Positions 26,925-38,781 of a stretch of 44,344 bases of DNA are shown here, piece by piece. Where the stretch lies: assembly GCA_019090315.1 (NCBI GenBank), contig JAHRWD010000033.1, positions 1 through 44,344 of the forward strand, given 5' to 3'. The stretch comes from Pseudomonadales bacterium. Its GTDB lineage: Bacteria; Pseudomonadota; Gammaproteobacteria; Pseudomonadales; JAHRWD01. Both the position numbers and the translations under genes were made by a program. Under the pieces are notes generated by a model, which did not search any database, was not told the origin of the DNA, and worked only from the letters and a program-made list of their open reading frames with translations. Every line of letters begins with the position of its first letter. Positions within the stretch are counted from its first letter, which is position 1.

Positions 26925-27077
26925 GTTCGTTTCCAGTTTAGATGCGGGTTCTACTGCGAACCTTATATGGCAGTGCTTTTTAGTATAGGTACTATTTTTG
27001 GGGCTGCCCGCCAATCAATAACTCTATGGATTAGCTCACGCTCCTTCTACAAAAAAACCTCCAACTATTTATCTAAC

Positions 27078-29114
27078 ATGACAAAACAACAACGAAAAAT
27101 GCTGGTTACCAGCGCCCTTCCCACCGCAAACGGCCCGATCCATTTGGGTCATATGCTGGAGCATATTCAGACCGATATCTGGGTGCGTTTTCAAAAAATG
27201 TCGGAGCGTGACTGTACCTACGTTTGTGCTGACGATGCCCACGGCACCGCGATCATGTTGAAGGCGGAAGAGCAGGGGATAACCGCTGAACAGCTGATTG
27301 AGCAGATCAGCCAGGATCACCAACAGGATTTCAGTGGGTTTTTGATCGAATTTGATAACTACTATTCGACCCATTCAGAAGAGAACCGCTACTTTTCAGA
27401 GCTGATCTACCAACGTTGTCTCGACGCGGGTCATATTGATGTACGGGAGATCACCCAGCTTTATGATCCAAAAAAGGAGCTATTCCTGGCGGATCGTTTT
27501 ATCAAAGGCACCTGCCCGCGCTGTAAAACCGAGGATCAATACGGCGATAACTGTGAGGCCTGCGGGGGCATCTATACCCCTTCGGAGCTGATCAACCCGG
27601 TTTCTGCCATTTCCGGCGCTATACCGATAGAAAAGCAGTCCGCCCACTATTTTTTCAAACTGCCTGATTTTGAAGAGATGCTCAGGGAGTGGACCCGCAG
27701 TGGTGTGGTTCATCCCGGCGTTTCGAACAAGCTACAAGAGTGGCTGGACCAGGGCTTGCAGGACTGGGACATCAGCCGTGATGCGCCCTACTTTGGTTTT
27801 AAAATCCCCGGCACCGAAGACAAATATTTTTACGTTTGGATGGATGCGCCGATTGGTTACCTGGCCAGTTTCAAAAACCTCTGTGATCGTACCGATGGGC
27901 TAGAGTTTGACGACTACTGGAAACCCGATTCCGAAGCCGAGGTGTACCACTTTATTGGTAAGGACATCATTAACTTCCACGCGCTGTTCTGGCCCGCAAT
28001 GCTGAGCACAGCCGGCTTCCGAACCCCAACCGCGATCAACGTGCACGGCTTTGTCACGGTAAACGGCCAAAAGATGTCGAAGTCCCGTGGCACCTTTATT
28101 ATGGCCAAGACCTATCTGGAACATCTGAATCCAGAATATCTGCGCTACTATTTTGCCGCCAAGCTTGGGCCGGGCATTGATGATTTTGACCTCAATCTTG
28201 AGGACTTCGCCCAGCGGGTAAACTCAGATGTAGTCGGCAAACTCGTCAATATCGCCAGCCGCTGCGCCGGTTTTATTCGCAAGAAATTCGACAACCAGCT
28301 CTCTACTGAATGTGCTGAGCCGGAACTTCTAGCCCAGTTCACCAGCGCATCCGATAGCATCAGCCAATGCTACGATGATCGGGAATTTGGTAAAGCGATT
28401 CGTGAAATCATGGCACTGGCGGATAACGCCAACCGCTATATCGACGATAAAAAGCCCTGGATTATGGCCAAGGATGAAGCCCAGCTCGCCGAAGTGCAGG
28501 CTGTTTGCTCGGTTGGCATCAACCTGTTCAAAATACTGATCGGATACCTGAAACCGGTATTACCGGATCTGGCGACCAAAGCGGAACAGTTTTTGAATAT
28601 TGAACCGATGACCTGGAACTCGGTTACCCAGCCGCTTCTCGGTCATCAGATCAACACCTTCAAACCGATGATTACGCGGATTGAAACCGACAAGATCGAA
28701 GCGATGGTTGCGGCATCGGTCGAATCTACTCCAGCTCAAGCAGAACCGGAATCTGTAAAAGGCCCGCTTCAGGATGATCCAATCGCTGATGAGATCGAGT
28801 TTGATGACTTTATTAAGGTAGATCTTCGGGTTGCGAAGATCATCGATGCACAACATGTCGAGGGTGCAGATCGGTTGCTACAACTGACGCTGGACCTCGG
28901 CGGTGAAACCCGAAACGTCTTTGCGGGCATTAAATCCGCCTATCAACCGGAAGATCTGATCGGCCGACACACCGTAATGGCCGCCAACCTCAAACCCCGA
29001 AAAATGAAATTCGGGATGTCCGAAGGAATGGTGCTGGCCGCCGGCCCCGGAGGCAAGGAAATCTGGCTGCTCAGCCCGGATGAGGGTGCTGTGCCGGGTA
29101 TGCGGATTAAATAG
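27078..29114 (+). CDS. metG: Methionyl-tRNA synthetase MetG with C-terminal tRNA-binding domain
   Basis: A 678-residue class I synthetase that charges tRNA-Met in initiation and elongation. I use ATG 27078 ([15 protein letters not shown]); the frame is open upstream but the extension has no homology. The HIGH signature reads HLGH (22-25), the zinc knuckle CPRC...CEAC lies at about 146-162, and KMSKS at about 332-336. The C-terminal EMAP/Arc1-like tRNA-binding domain runs from about residue 575 ([14 protein letters not shown] ... [15 protein letters not shown]) and mediates dimerisation. No good Shine-Dalgarno precedes the start. The rnf operon begins 159 bp downstream. Confidence 0.97.
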   Translation: MTKQQRKMLVTSALPTANGPIHLGHMLEHIQTDIWVRFQKMSERDCTYVCADDAHGTAIMLKAEEQGITAEQLIEQISQDHQQDFSGFLIEFDNYYSTHSEENRYFSELIYQRCLDAGHIDVREITQLYDPKKELFLADRFIKGTCPRCKTEDQYGDNCEACGGIYTPSELINPVSAISGAIPIEKQSAHYFFKLPDFEEMLREWTRSGVVHPGVSNKLQEWLDQGLQDWDISRDAPYFGFKIPGTEDKYFYVWMDAPIGYLASFKNLCDRTDGLEFDDYWKPDSEAEVYHFIGKDIINFHALFWPAMLSTAGFRTPTAINVHGFVTVNGQKMSKSRGTFIMAKTYLEHLNPEYLRYYFAAKLGPGIDDFDLNLEDFAQRVNSDVVGKLVNIASRCAGFIRKKFDNQLSTECAEPELLAQFTSASDSISQCYDDREFGKAIREIMALADNANRYIDDKKPWIMAKDEAQLAEVQAVCSVGINLFKILIGYLKPVLPDLATKAEQFLNIEPMTWNSVTQPLLGHQINTFKPMITRIETDKIEAMVAASVESTPAQAEPESVKGPLQDDPIADEIEFDDFIKVDLRVAKIIDAQHVEGADRLLQLTLDLGGETRNVFAGIKSAYQPEDLIGRHTVMAANLKPRKMKFGMSEGMVLAAGPGGKEIWLLSPDEGAVPGMRIK

Positions 29115-29273
29115 GCTGGCTCGTAGAGCCGCGCATATAACCAACAACGCTTTAGATGTGTGATTTTATTGCTTGTTTGGAATAAACAGCTCTTGGATAA
29201 TAGCTGGTTACGCGATTCGTCAATACAAACTAGGCCACAACCTAACCCACGGGGTTAAATACAACTAAACAAC

Positions 29274-29855
29274 ATGACTGAATTTATGCTGATCCTGATC
29301 AGCGCGATATTGGTAAACAACTTTGTACTGGTCCAGTTTCTCGGCCTGTGCCCGTTTATGGGTGTTTCCAATAAACTGGAATCCGCCATCGGCATGGCTG
29401 CGGCCACTACCTTTGTGCTGACTCTTTCATCCGTTTCCAGCTACCTGATTTTCACCTATCTGCTCGAACCGCTGGGGGTGGAATACCTGCGAACCCTGGC
29501 GTTCATTCTGGTGATTGCCGTGGTGGTGCAGTTCACTGAAATGGTGGTCAAAAAAACCAGTCCTCTGCTGCACCGGGTTTTGGGCATCTTCCTGCCACTG
29601 ATCACCACCAATTGTGCGGTATTAGGTGTCGCATTGCTCAATACCAATAAGCAAAACAACTTTTTTGAATCACTGCTTTATGGCTTCGGAGCCGCAGTCG
29701 GGTTTTCACTGGTGCTGATTTTGTTTGCCGCAATGCGTGAGCGAATCGCAATAGCCGATGTACCCAAACCATTTCAGGGATCGGCCATTAGCCTGATCAC
29801 CGCGGGGCTGATGTCGTTAGCCTTTATGGGCTTTACCGGTCTGGTTCAAATTTAG
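29274..29855 (+). CDS. rnfA: Rnf electron-transport complex subunit RnfA (RsxA)
   Basis: A 193-residue integral membrane protein with six predicted helices, closely similar to E. coli RsxA. The conserved segments [20 protein letters not shown] and [17 protein letters not shown] carry the cysteines that in Rnf/Nqr complexes bind an iron-sulfur cluster within the membrane with RnfE. The Rnf complex couples electron transfer between reduced ferredoxin and NAD to Na+ or H+ movement; in enterobacteria it also keeps SoxR reduced. First gene of rnfABCDGE; start ATG 29274 has no strong Shine-Dalgarno. Confidence 0.97.
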   Translation: MTEFMLILISAILVNNFVLVQFLGLCPFMGVSNKLESAIGMAAATTFVLTLSSVSSYLIFTYLLEPLGVEYLRTLAFILVIAVVVQFTEMVVKKTSPLLHRVLGIFLPLITTNCAVLGVALLNTNKQNNFFESLLYGFGAAVGFSLVLILFAAMRERIAIADVPKPFQGSAISLITAGLMSLAFMGFTGLVQI

Positions 29856-29873
29856 GCTATCTCTGAACAGATC

Positions 29874-30467
29874 ATGACCATTCTTCTAGCTATCTTCGCT
29901 CTGCCCCTATTGGCGCTGATTTTCGGCGGCATTCTGGGTTTTGCGTCGATCAAATTTAAGGTCGAGGGCGACCCAATCGTTGATCAAATCAACGCGCTAC
30001 TGCCCCAGACCCAATGCGGACAATGCAGCCACCCGGGTTGCCGGCCCTACGCCGAAGCGATTGCCGCGGGCGAAGATATCAATAAATGCCCGCCAGGTGG
30101 AGAAGCCACCATCGAAGAGCTGGCCAACCTGCTAGGACGCGACATCTTGCCGCTGGATGCGGAGCACGGTGAAGAGAAGGAGGTCAAATTGATCGCCTAC
30201 ATCCGCGAGCCAGAATGCATCGGATGTACCAAATGTATTCAGGCCTGCCCGGTGGATGCGATCCTCGGCGCTGCAAAACAGATGCACACCGTCATTGTGG
30301 ATGAGTGCACCGGCTGCGATCTCTGCGTAGAGCCCTGTCCGGTGGACTGTATCGATATGTTACCGATTGAAACCACGGTTCAAACCTGGTCATGGGAACG
30401 TCCCAAACCCGCGGTTGAGCTGATTGCCTCTGAGCATCAGCCACTTCGAGCGGAGGCAGTGTCGTGA
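29874..30467 (+). CDS. rnfB: Rnf electron-transport complex subunit RnfB
   Basis: A 197-residue iron-sulfur subunit. An N-terminal membrane anchor (about 1-25) is followed by a 4Fe-4S domain with Cys48, Cys51, Cys56 and Cys72 (CGQCSHPGC ... NKCPPGG) and two ferredoxin motifs, [12 protein letters not shown] (115-126) and [12 protein letters not shown] (145-156). It is the entry point for ferredoxin electrons. It starts 18 bp after rnfA and its TGA overlaps the GTG of rnfC (GTGA). The length is normal for gammaproteobacterial RnfB. Confidence 0.97.
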   Translation: MTILLAIFALPLLALIFGGILGFASIKFKVEGDPIVDQINALLPQTQCGQCSHPGCRPYAEAIAAGEDINKCPPGGEATIEELANLLGRDILPLDAEHGEEKEVKLIAYIREPECIGCTKCIQACPVDAILGAAKQMHTVIVDECTGCDLCVEPCPVDCIDMLPIETTVQTWSWERPKPAVELIASEHQPLRAEAVS

Positions 30468-32149
30468 GCATTAGCCGCAAACTATATTCATTCCCCGGCG
30501 GCATCCACCTGCCCGAGAACAAACTGCAATCGCTGGGCTTGCCGATTCAATCGGTGCCGCTGCCTGACAAATTAATTTTGCCGCTGCAGCAGCATATTGG
30601 CGCAGTCGCAAAAGCCATTGTGAAAGCAGGTGATCTGGTCAAAAAAGGTCAATGTTTGGCGCAGCCACAGGGTTTTGTCAGTGCGTCTTTTCACGCACCG
30701 ACCTCCGGTACTATTGTCGAAATAGCCGAACACGAAATCCCCCATGTATCGGGGCTAAGTGGCCTGTGTATTGTGCTGCAACCCGACGGCGAAGAGAGCT
30801 GGTGTGAACTGCAGCCGATTGCTGACTTCAATGCTGCAGCACCGGCTGAGCTGGTCGAAAAAATCCGTCAATCTGGCATTACCGGAATGGGCGGCGCCGG
30901 ATTCCCTACCTCGGTAAAACTCAGCCCGCCAGCGAATGCCAAAATTGAAACGCTGATTATCAATGCGGTCGAATGCGAGCCTTATATCACCGCAGACGAT
31001 ATGCTGATGCGGGAGCAGGCTGCGGGGGTGATCGAAGGTGTTCTGATCCTGACCCATATTTTGAAGAACCGCGAAGCCATCATCGCCATTGAGGACAACA
31101 AACCCAATGCCATAACCGCGATGCAGCATGCACTGACGGGATTATCGGAGCCACACTGCATTGAGATTGCCATTATTCCAACTCGCTACCCCAGCGGCGG
31201 CGAAAAGCAGCTGATCCAGAACCTTACCGGTAAAGAAGTACCCTCGGGCAAGCCGCCATTGCACGTGGGTATCGTGGTCCAGAACACTGCCACAACCTAC
31301 GCCATTCATCGTGCCATTAGCCACGGTGAACCGTTGATTTCACGCATTGTCACCCTGACCGGCGAAGCGCTGAACAAGCCCGGCAATTACGAAGCGCTAC
31401 TGGGCACACCTATTGAACATCTATTGCAGCTTGCCGAGATCGATAACAAAAAATTATCGCGGCTGATTATGGGCGGCCCGATGATGGGTTTTGCGCTCGA
31501 TTCCACAGAGCTTCCCATAGTCAAAACCACCAACTGTCTGCTGGCCGCAAATAGCGCTGAATATCCCGAGCCGACTCCAGCCAATGCCTGCATCCGCTGT
31601 GGCGCTTGCGCCGAGGTTTGCCCCGCCAGCTTGCTGCCACAGCAGCTATTCTGGTTTTCGATGGGTGGCGAGCTCGACAAGGCCGAGCAATATAATCTGG
31701 CAGACTGTATCGAATGCGGTGCCTGCTCCTATGTTTGCCCCAGCCGTATTCCACTGGTGCAATATTATCGCGCAACTAAGGGCGAACTGGCCCAGCGCAG
31801 CGCAGATCTCAAACAATCGGATCATGCCCGGGACCGGTTCGAATTCAGAGAGTCTCGATTAGCGCGGGAAAAAGCTGAAAAAGACGCCAAACGTAAAGCA
31901 CGGGCTGCGGCCTCTGCGAAAGCCCAGGCGGCAAAAAAAGCCGCAGCAGCACTGGCGGAGAAAGAGGGCGGTGCGCCTGCAACCGGCGGCGAGACTGATA
32001 TGGTCGCCGCGGCACTGGCCCGCGTAGAAGCCAAAAAAGCAGAGGCCAAGAAGACAGAGCAGAAGCAAGACGTTGAGTCGACCACTGAACAGAAAGAAGC
32101 AGTGACGGAATCCGTCGAAGCCCCAAGCAAACCACAGGATCCATCATGA
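30464..32149 (+). CDS. rnfC: Rnf electron-transport complex subunit RnfC
   Basis: A 561-residue peripheral subunit that binds NADH and FMN. Order: N-terminal domain with biotin-carrier-like fold ([20 protein letters not shown]), the Gly-rich [16 protein letters not shown], the central flavoprotein domain ([16 protein letters not shown]), then 4Fe-4S motifs [12 protein letters not shown] (about 376) and [12 protein letters not shown] (about 416). From about residue 465 the tail is an Ala/Lys/Glu-rich helix and low-complexity stretch ([20 protein letters not shown]), as in many gammaproteobacterial RnfC proteins, where its length varies. The GTG start follows CGGAGG and overlaps the rnfB stop. 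Confidence 0.96.
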   Translation: MSISRKLYSFPGGIHLPENKLQSLGLPIQSVPLPDKLILPLQQHIGAVAKAIVKAGDLVKKGQCLAQPQGFVSASFHAPTSGTIVEIAEHEIPHVSGLSGLCIVLQPDGEESWCELQPIADFNAAAPAELVEKIRQSGITGMGGAGFPTSVKLSPPANAKIETLIINAVECEPYITADDMLMREQAAGVIEGVLILTHILKNREAIIAIEDNKPNAITAMQHALTGLSEPHCIEIAIIPTRYPSGGEKQLIQNLTGKEVPSGKPPLHVGIVVQNTATTYAIHRAISHGEPLISRIVTLTGEALNKPGNYEALLGTPIEHLLQLAEIDNKKLSRLIMGGPMMGFALDSTELPIVKTTNCLLAANSAEYPEPTPANACIRCGACAEVCPASLLPQQLFWFSMGGELDKAEQYNLADCIECGACSYVCPSRIPLVQYYRATKGELAQRSADLKQSDHARDRFEFRESRLAREKAEKDAKRKARAAASAKAQAAKKAAAALAEKEGGAPATGGETDMVAAALARVEAKKAEAKKTEQKQDVESTTEQKEAVTESVEAPSKPQDPS

Positions 32150-33201
32150 AGCTGGCAAAGGTCACCTCGCCTCATCTGCACGGCAATAACGATACCAGCC
32201 AGGTAATGAAGCTGGTGATACTGGCAACCCTGCCGGGGCTAATCGCACTGGTCTGGTTTTTTGGCTGGGGCGTACTGATCAATCTGCTGTGGGCATGGGT
32301 CGTCGCGCTCGGCTGCGAAGCACTGGTAGTCAAAATTCGCAAACGGCCACTTGGCTATTACCTGAATGATTACAGCGCACTGGTCACCGCAACCCTGATC
32401 GGGCTTGCGCTACCACCCCTCGCGCCCTGGTGGTTAACGGTCGTAGGCGTCGGTTTCGCCATTATTATCGCCAAACATCTTTACGGTGGTTTGGGCAGCA
32501 ATCCCTTTAACCCCGCCGCAGTTGGCTACGTGGTATTGCTGATATCATTCCCGGTGGAGATGTCGAGCTGGCTTCCCGCCCGTGGTGTAGAGGGCGCGAT
32601 AACCCCAGGATTCCTCGATAGCTTAAAAAGCATCTTCCCGCTTTTTGGCAATGTCGGCGTCGATGTCATCACCCAGGCCACACCGCTGGATCAGCTAAAA
32701 CAACGACCAGGGCTCACCATTTCCGAAATCTGGCTGCCCGGTTCTGCATTTGGGCGATTCGCTGGAGTCGGCTGGGAGTGGGTCAATATCGGCTTCCTGA
32801 TCGGCGGCCTGTTCCTGCTTTTCCGTAAAATCATCTACTGGCAGATCCCGGTTGCGATGCTCGGTTCGTTGCTATTGATGTCGCTTATTTTTTGGGGTGG
32901 CTCTGGCTCCGAAGGCCACGGTTCACCGCTGTTTCATCTGCTTAGCGGCGCAACCATGTTATGCGCGTTTTTTATCGCCACCGACCCAGTCACCGCTGCG
33001 GCCAGTCACCGTGGCCGACTGATCTATGGTGCCGGAATTGGCGTACTGATCTACGTGATCCGGGTTTGGGGCAACTACCCGGATGCGGTGGCATTTTCAG
33101 TATTGCTGATGAACTTCTGCGCACCGTTGATCGATCATTACGTACAGCCGCGAACCTATGGCCACAGTAAAAATGATCACGATAAGTCAGGTGACTCATG
33201 A
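32146..33201 (+). CDS. rnfD: Rnf electron-transport complex subunit RnfD
   Basis: A 351-residue membrane subunit, NqrB-related, that carries covalently bound FMN and forms part of the ion channel. About ten hydrophobic helices. The flavinylation candidate is Thr179 in DVITQATPLDQ, which fits the expected position (Thr187 in studied RnfD) although the residue two before it is Gln rather than the common Gly. Later conserved parts are GSNPFNPAAVGYV (upstream), LLSGATMLCAFFIATDPVTA and NYPDAVAFSVLLMNFCAPLID. ATGA overlap with rnfC and again with rnfG. Confidence 0.96.
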   Translation: MKLAKVTSPHLHGNNDTSQVMKLVILATLPGLIALVWFFGWGVLINLLWAWVVALGCEALVVKIRKRPLGYYLNDYSALVTATLIGLALPPLAPWWLTVVGVGFAIIIAKHLYGGLGSNPFNPAAVGYVVLLISFPVEMSSWLPARGVEGAITPGFLDSLKSIFPLFGNVGVDVITQATPLDQLKQRPGLTISEIWLPGSAFGRFAGVGWEWVNIGFLIGGLFLLFRKIIYWQIPVAMLGSLLLMSLIFWGGSGSEGHGSPLFHLLSGATMLCAFFIATDPVTAAASHRGRLIYGAGIGVLIYVIRVWGNYPDAVAFSVLLMNFCAPLIDHYVQPRTYGHSKNDHDKSGDS

Positions 33202-33863
33202 GTAACGAACAGCTATTCAAACCAATCAGCCGTAACGGGTTATTGCTGGGGCTATTCGCGATAGTCACCACCGGATTAGTAGTACTGACTTTTACCGTCA
33301 GCGAAGATCGTATTCTTGAACAACAACGCCGGGTTAAAGAGAAGGCGTTGTTCCAGCTCATTCCTGAACAGGCGATGGATAATGTGCTGCTAGAAGACAC
33401 ACTGCCGATCAGCGCACGTACGCTACTTGCGGATGGCACAACTGATCTGGCCTACATTGCGCGCAAAGATGGCGAAGTGGTTGGGGTGATTCTGCCGGTG
33501 GTTTCTACCGAAGGTTATAGCGGTAAAATCGGTTTGATTGTGGGTATAAATGCCGATGGCAGTCTGGCTGGTGTACGTATTCTATCCCACCGGGAAACCC
33601 CTGGGCTGGGGGATAAGGTTGATCTCAATAAATCCGATTGGCTGCTGGGTTTCGATGGTAAATCCCTGCAGCAACCTGCACTAGAAAACTGGAAGGTCAA
33701 AAAGGATGGTGGTGAGTTCGATCAGCTAACCGGCGCGACTATTACGCCCCGCGCGATCGTTAAAGCGATCAAAAAAGCGCTGGTCTATTTTGCCGAGCAC
33801 AAAGAGCTGCTGGCGGAAAAACCCGCTGCTATCAAAGCTGCCACCGAAAAGGCTGGAGAATAA
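33198..33863 (+). CDS. rnfG: Rnf electron-transport complex subunit RnfG
   Basis: A 221-residue subunit with one N-terminal transmembrane helix ([20 protein letters not shown]) and a periplasmic FMN-binding domain, NqrC-related. FMN is attached by ApbE to the Thr of the (S/T)GAT motif; here Thr181 in [34 protein letters not shown] and [13 protein letters not shown] are conserved. apbE is not in the window. It overlaps rnfD by 4 bp and rnfE follows after one base. Confidence 0.96.
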   Translation: MSNEQLFKPISRNGLLLGLFAIVTTGLVVLTFTVSEDRILEQQRRVKEKALFQLIPEQAMDNVLLEDTLPISARTLLADGTTDLAYIARKDGEVVGVILPVVSTEGYSGKIGLIVGINADGSLAGVRILSHRETPGLGDKVDLNKSDWLLGFDGKSLQQPALENWKVKKDGGEFDQLTGATITPRAIVKAIKKALVYFAEHKELLAEKPAAIKAATEKAGE

Positions 33864-33864
33864 T

Positions 33865-34647
33865 ATGGCTACAAGCGTAGAGAGTGGGAAAATAGAAGGG
33901 GACAGCGAAGCAGTTGAGCTACTCGATGTGGCCGATACACCCAGCGTCGACTATAAACAGATCAGCTCCGATGGACTCTGGACAAAGAATGCTGCGCTAG
34001 CTCAGCTGCTGGGTCTTTGCCCGTTACTGGCTGTCAGTGGTTCGGTTGTGAATGCATTGGGGCTTGGACTGGCCACCATGCTGGTGCTAACCAGCTCTAA
34101 TTTGGTGGTATCGCTCATCCGTCATCAGGCCAACGAAACCATTCGTCTGCCGGTTTTTGTAATGATTATTGCCGCACTCACCACCTGTGTTGAACTATTG
34201 ATGCAGGCCTTTGCCTATGAGCTGTACCAGATCCTGGGAATCTTTATTCCACTGATTGTTACCAACTGTATTATTCTGGGCCGTGCGGATGCATTCGCTT
34301 CTAAAAATCCACCACTTGTGGCAGCCCTCGATGGATTTATGATGGGTGCAGGTTTCGCGCTGGTGCTGGTCGCACTCGGTATGATCCGGGAAGCATTAGG
34401 CCTTGGAACACTGTTTGCTAATATGGATCTGCTATTGCCCTTCGCAGGCAACTGGGAAATAACCGTCATCCACGATTACAGCGGATTTTTGCTGGCAATA
34501 TTGCCCCCCGGCGCATTTATCGGGCTAGGCTTATTAATCGCACTTAAAAACAACATTGATGATAATCGAGCACAGCGTAAAGCTGCTCGGGAGGATGCAC
34601 CGATTGCGGGAAGCAAACGGGTGCGTGTCACAGGAAACATCAGCTAG
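33865..34647 (+). CDS. rnfE: Rnf electron-transport complex subunit RnfE
   Basis: A 260-residue, six-helix membrane subunit homologous to RnfA and NqrD. Its [13 protein letters not shown] and [19 protein letters not shown] segments carry the two cysteines that share an iron-sulfur cluster with RnfA. Compared with E. coli RsxE, which begins about 13 residues before the LWxxN motif, this protein has about 25 extra acidic residues at the N-terminus ([20 protein letters not shown]). ATG 33865 lies one base after the rnfG stop. Last gene of the operon; no nth follows, unlike in E. coli. Confidence 0.95.
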   Translation: MATSVESGKIEGDSEAVELLDVADTPSVDYKQISSDGLWTKNAALAQLLGLCPLLAVSGSVVNALGLGLATMLVLTSSNLVVSLIRHQANETIRLPVFVMIIAALTTCVELLMQAFAYELYQILGIFIPLIVTNCIILGRADAFASKNPPLVAALDGFMMGAGFALVLVALGMIREALGLGTLFANMDLLLPFAGNWEITVIHDYSGFLLAILPPGAFIGLGLLIALKNNIDDNRAQRKAAREDAPIAGSKRVRVTGNIS

Positions 34648-34754
34648 AGGCCTCAGTAGCAGCATCACTACTGCGCTGCGCTTGGCAATACAGCGTCGCT
34701 TGGTGGCGCCTACTTTTGGTAAAAATTGAACGACCACATTTAAAAGAGACTTAT

Positions 34755-37703
34755 ATGTCGGCAAATCAAAACCCAAGCCATTCCACCTTCGAACTACTGC
34801 GTAGCCAGAAGATCGCTTCACTTAACACCGAAGTTCAGGAATATCGACACAAACAGACCGGCGCTATGCACTATCATATGGCTGCGGATAATCCTGAAAA
34901 TGTGTTCCTGGTTGGGCTGCGTACCGTACCGCTGGATTCCACCGGCGTTGCCCATATTCTTGAGCACACAGCACTGTGTGGCAGTGAGAAGTTCCCGGTT
35001 CGTGATCCGTTTTTTATGATGATCCGCCGTTCGCTCAATACCTTTATGAACGCTTTCACTAGCAGCGACTGGACCGCCTATCCCTTCGCCAGCCAGAACC
35101 GTAAGGATTACTTTAATCTGCTCGATGTTTACCTCGACGCGGTATTTTTTTCCAACCTTGATGAACTCGATTTCAGACAGGAGGGCCATCGCCTGGAGTT
35201 TGCGGAGCCTGAAAACCCAGACTCCGAGCTGCTCTATAAAGGTGTAGTCTTTAACGAAATGAAGGGAGCGATGAGCTCGGTCACCAGCATATTGTGGCAG
35301 ACCTTTACCCAGCAGCTGTACCCCAGCAGCACCTACCATTTTAATAGTGGCGGCGATCCGGAAGCGATTCCCGACCTTAGCTACGATGAGCTAAAAGCTT
35401 TTTACAAAACCCATTACCACCCCTCAAACGCGACCTTTATGACCTACGGGGATATTCCCGCGGAAGAGCTACAAACCATTTTTGAGCAAAACGTGCTGAG
35501 CCGTTTTGAGCAATCGGAAAAACGCATCGAAGTGAAGGATGAAAAACGCCTGTTCGCGCCGATCAACGTAGAAAACAGCTACGCGGTTGAAGCCATCGAT
35601 GAATCCAAAGGCGAAACCCTCGATAAAAAAACCCATATCGTGCTGGGCTGGATGCTGGGTGAAAGCACCGATTTAGAAGACCTTTTCCAGGCGCGTTTAC
35701 TATCATCATTGTTACTCGATAACAGCGCATCGCCACTGTTTAACGCGCTGGAAACTACCGAGCTAGGCACCGCACCTTCACCACTTTGCGGCGTTGAAGA
35801 CTCCAACCGCGAGCTGGTGTTTATGTGCGGCGTAGAGGGCAGTGAAGTCGCCAATAGCGATGATGTTGAAGCACTGATTATTGGTGTACTCGAAGACGTT
35901 GAGAAAAACGGCGTACCGCAATCACAACTCGATGCGGTATTGCACCAACTAGAGATCCAACAACGTGAAATTGGCGGTGACGGTTATCCCTTTGGTCTGC
36001 AGCTGATCCTGCGCTGCCTTGGCGGAGCGGTTCATTACGGTGATCCGATTGAACTGCTAGACCTCGAACCAGTACTGGAAAAACTGCGTGAGCAGATCAA
36101 GCAGCCAGACTTCGTACAACAACTGGTACGTAAACTACTGCTCGATAACCCTCATCGGGTTCGACTGACACTAAAACCAGATACCGAGTTGGCCACCCGA
36201 CGCAACGCCGATGAAGTACGACGACTGGCTCGGATCAAATCCCGCCTTAGCGAGCAACAGATCGCCGATATTATTCAGCAAACCAAAGACCTGAATGAGC
36301 GGCAGAACAGCAAAGACGACGAATCAGTTCTGCCCAAGGTTGGCCTTGAAGATGTACCGGCGGAGATCAAAGTCCCCAGCGCATTACCGGCACTTCATCA
36401 GGATGCCAAAATCCCCTTCACCTATTACGGTCAGGGCACCAATGGTCTGGTTTATCAGCAGGTTATTCTTGAGCTACCGGCACTTGATTCAGAGCAGCTT
36501 CAACTGCTGCCCTATTACACCAGCTTCATTACCGAACTAGGCTTCGGTGATTTGAACTACCGTGATGCCCAGGCTCGCCAGTCTGAAGTCAGCGGCGGGA
36601 TTTCAGCATTTTCCACCATTCGTGGCGCGGTTGATGACCCCACAAATATCTCGGGACACCTGATTTTCTCGGGCAAAGCACTGCAATACAACCATGTCAG
36701 CTTCAGTGAATTGATGAAGCAAATCATGGATACCGCTCGCTTTGACGAGCTCGATTATATTCGTGAACTGATGGCACAATCCTGCGCCCACCGGGAGCAA
36801 AGCATTACCGGAAGCGGCCATAGCTTAGCAATGAGCGCCGCAGCTAGCGGTATGGGCCCACTGCCTGCGCTGAGCCACCGTAATAGCGGCCTGCAGGGAA
36901 TTAAATTTCTGAAAGAGCTAAACAAAACCCTCGATGACAAACAGGCGTTGCAAGATTTTGCCGATTCACTCAAACAGATCCACGAAAAAGTGATGAGCGC
37001 TAACCGTCAATACCTGCTGATTGGTGAACCGGATAAACAGGATCAGCTGGAACAGCAACTGATTGAAGGCTGGCCTGCGACTCCCGCAGTTTCGCAGCCC
37101 GGTGTCGATCTGGCGGATATTGACCAGAAAGTGAAGGAAGCCTGGATATGTAACAGCCAGGTCAACTTCTGCGCCAAGGCCTATAAAACCGTACCCTCCA
37201 CCCATCCGGACGCAGCAGCATTGATGGTATTGGGTAACTTCCTGCGTAACGGTTACCTTCACCGCGCAATTCGCGAGCAGGGCGGCGCATACGGTGGCGG
37301 AGCAGGGCAGGATTCCGCATCCGGGGTATTCCGGTTTTTCTCCTACCGCGATCCGCGTTTGAGTGAAACCATGGATGACTTTGACCAGTCGATCGAGTGG
37401 CTTTCAACCGCAGAGCACGAGGAATCCAAGGTCGAAGAGGCTATACTAGGCGTCATTGGCGGCATGGATAAACCCGGCTCTCCCGCCGGTGAAGCCAAAC
37501 AGGCATTCCACGCAGAACTCGCTGGCCGCACCCTGGCGCATCGCAACCAGATTCGTGACCGCGTATTAAAAGTCACCATCGAAGAACTAAAAGCCGTTGG
37601 TGCAAAATACCTCAAACCGGAAACCGCAAGCATTGCTGTTGTCAGCCATGCTGCAATGGCGGATGAGCTTGAGGCTCAAGGCTTTGAACTGAAACACTTG
37701 TAA
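34755..37703 (+). CDS. M16C-family zinc metallopeptidase (insulinase/PreP-like)
   Basis: A 982-residue two-chamber peptidase related to presequence protease PreP/Cym1 and falcilysin, which degrade unfolded peptides. Start ATG 34755 ([10 protein letters not shown]) after AGAGA. The inverted zinc motif HILEH is at 67-71 ([17 protein letters not shown]) and the third ligand Glu lies about 95 residues later in [20 protein letters not shown] is typical of the group. The C-terminal half (from about 560) has the inactive M16 repeat and the substrate-binding [15 protein letters not shown] loop. No signal peptide, so probably cytoplasmic. Transcribed alone, or with rnf by readthrough. Confidence 0.94.
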   Translation: MSANQNPSHSTFELLRSQKIASLNTEVQEYRHKQTGAMHYHMAADNPENVFLVGLRTVPLDSTGVAHILEHTALCGSEKFPVRDPFFMMIRRSLNTFMNAFTSSDWTAYPFASQNRKDYFNLLDVYLDAVFFSNLDELDFRQEGHRLEFAEPENPDSELLYKGVVFNEMKGAMSSVTSILWQTFTQQLYPSSTYHFNSGGDPEAIPDLSYDELKAFYKTHYHPSNATFMTYGDIPAEELQTIFEQNVLSRFEQSEKRIEVKDEKRLFAPINVENSYAVEAIDESKGETLDKKTHIVLGWMLGESTDLEDLFQARLLSSLLLDNSASPLFNALETTELGTAPSPLCGVEDSNRELVFMCGVEGSEVANSDDVEALIIGVLEDVEKNGVPQSQLDAVLHQLEIQQREIGGDGYPFGLQLILRCLGGAVHYGDPIELLDLEPVLEKLREQIKQPDFVQQLVRKLLLDNPHRVRLTLKPDTELATRRNADEVRRLARIKSRLSEQQIADIIQQTKDLNERQNSKDDESVLPKVGLEDVPAEIKVPSALPALHQDAKIPFTYYGQGTNGLVYQQVILELPALDSEQLQLLPYYTSFITELGFGDLNYRDAQARQSEVSGGISAFSTIRGAVDDPTNISGHLIFSGKALQYNHVSFSELMKQIMDTARFDELDYIRELMAQSCAHREQSITGSGHSLAMSAAASGMGPLPALSHRNSGLQGIKFLKELNKTLDDKQALQDFADSLKQIHEKVMSANRQYLLIGEPDKQDQLEQQLIEGWPATPAVSQPGVDLADIDQKVKEAWICNSQVNFCAKAYKTVPSTHPDAAALMVLGNFLRNGYLHRAIREQGGAYGGGAGQDSASGVFRFFSYRDPRLSETMDDFDQSIEWLSTAEHEESKVEEAILGVIGGMDKPGSPAGEAKQAFHAELAGRTLAHRNQIRDRVLKVTIEELKAVGAKYLKPETASIAVVSHAAMADELEAQGFELKHL

Positions 37704-37777
37704 CTCCAGCAGCAATAGATACAACAAACCAAACAACACAGAATGCGCCAAAACGGCGAATAGAAGAGATATTAAGA

Positions 37778-38689
37778 ATGAACAAAAAACACCAGCTAAC
37801 CCACCTGAAGCAACTTGAAGCGGAAAGCATGCATATCATGCGTGAGGTTGCGGCGGAATTTGATAAACCCGTGATGCTCTACTCGGTCGGAAAAGATTCG
37901 GCGGTGATGCTGCATCTGGCGATGAAAGCTTTTGCGCCGGGCAAACCTCCCTTCCCGTTGATGCACGTCGATACCACCTGGAAGTTCAAAGAGATGATCG
38001 CATTTCGTGACAAACAGGCGGAGCGGGTAGGCATGGAATTGCTGGTTCACGTGAATCAGGATGGTGTTGATGCGGGCATTGGCCCCTTCACCCACGGTAG
38101 CCAGAAACATACCGATGTGATGAAAACCGAAGGCCTCAAACAGGCCCTCGACAAATATCAGTTCGATGCAGCCTTTGGTGGCGCGCGTCGTGATGAAGAG
38201 AAATCCCGTGCTAAAGAGCGAGTTTATTCATTCCGTGATGAGAACCACCGTTGGGACCCGAAAAACCAACGTCCTGAGCTTTGGAACCTCTACAACGGCA
38301 AAGTGAAGAAGGGCGAAAGCATTCGCGTCTTCCCACTGTCTAACTGGACCGAGCTGGATATCTGGCAGTATATCTACATGGAAAACATTCCAATCGTACC
38401 GCTCTATCTTGCCAAAAAACGTCCAGTAGTTGAGCGTGACGGCGTCACCATAATGGTTGATGACGACCGTTTGCCGCTCAAAGAGGGTGAAGTACCAGAG
38501 ATGAAAATGGTGCGTTTCCGTACCCTCGGTTGCTACCCACTGACTGGTGCGGTTGAATCCGAAGCCAGCACATTGCCTGAGATCATTCAGGAGATGTTGC
38601 TGACTACGAGCTCTGAGCGACAGGGCCGTGTGATCGATTCCGACGAAGCCGGTTCAATGGAGAAGAAAAAACGCGAGGGCTATTTTTAG
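37778..38689 (+). CDS. cysD: Sulfate adenylyltransferase subunit 2 CysD
   Basis: The 303-residue catalytic subunit of the bacterial ATP sulfurylase, which makes APS from ATP and sulfate with energy from GTP hydrolysis by CysN. The PP-loop motif SVGKDS is at 36-41. Conserved segments are [33 protein letters not shown] and [15 protein letters not shown]. The C-terminal [21 protein letters not shown] is normal. cysN follows after 92 bp; a short GC-rich hairpin (GGCGT/ACGCC, about 38711-38722) lies in the gap. Confidence 0.97.
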   Translation: MNKKHQLTHLKQLEAESMHIMREVAAEFDKPVMLYSVGKDSAVMLHLAMKAFAPGKPPFPLMHVDTTWKFKEMIAFRDKQAERVGMELLVHVNQDGVDAGIGPFTHGSQKHTDVMKTEGLKQALDKYQFDAAFGGARRDEEKSRAKERVYSFRDENHRWDPKNQRPELWNLYNGKVKKGESIRVFPLSNWTELDIWQYIYMENIPIVPLYLAKKRPVVERDGVTIMVDDDRLPLKEGEVPEMKMVRFRTLGCYPLTGAVESEASTLPEIIQEMLLTTSSERQGRVIDSDEAGSMEKKKREGYF

Positions 38690-38781
38690 CCGTCGGTTAT
38701 TATCTCCGGGCGTTCACGCCTAGCCGTTTTTAGAAGGGGCCAACCGCCCCAATCCGAATTTACTTATTGAAACCAGAAATC

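Noticed and set aside
31822..32181. Minus-strand frame opposite the RnfC tail (Ser/Ala/Phe-rich)
   Set aside because: It arises from the Ala/Lys-rich repeats of the RnfC C-terminus read in antisense.
34648..34754. GC-rich structured gap after rnfE with several short inverted repeats
   Set aside because: Stems such as CAGTAG/CTACTG and CGCTG/CAGCG are short, no T-run follows, and nothing identifies it as a terminator or riboswitch.
37704..37777. Small CGCC/GGCG hairpin before cysD as a sulfur-responsive element
   Set aside because: A 4-bp stem is too short and I cannot identify a CysB site from sequence alone.
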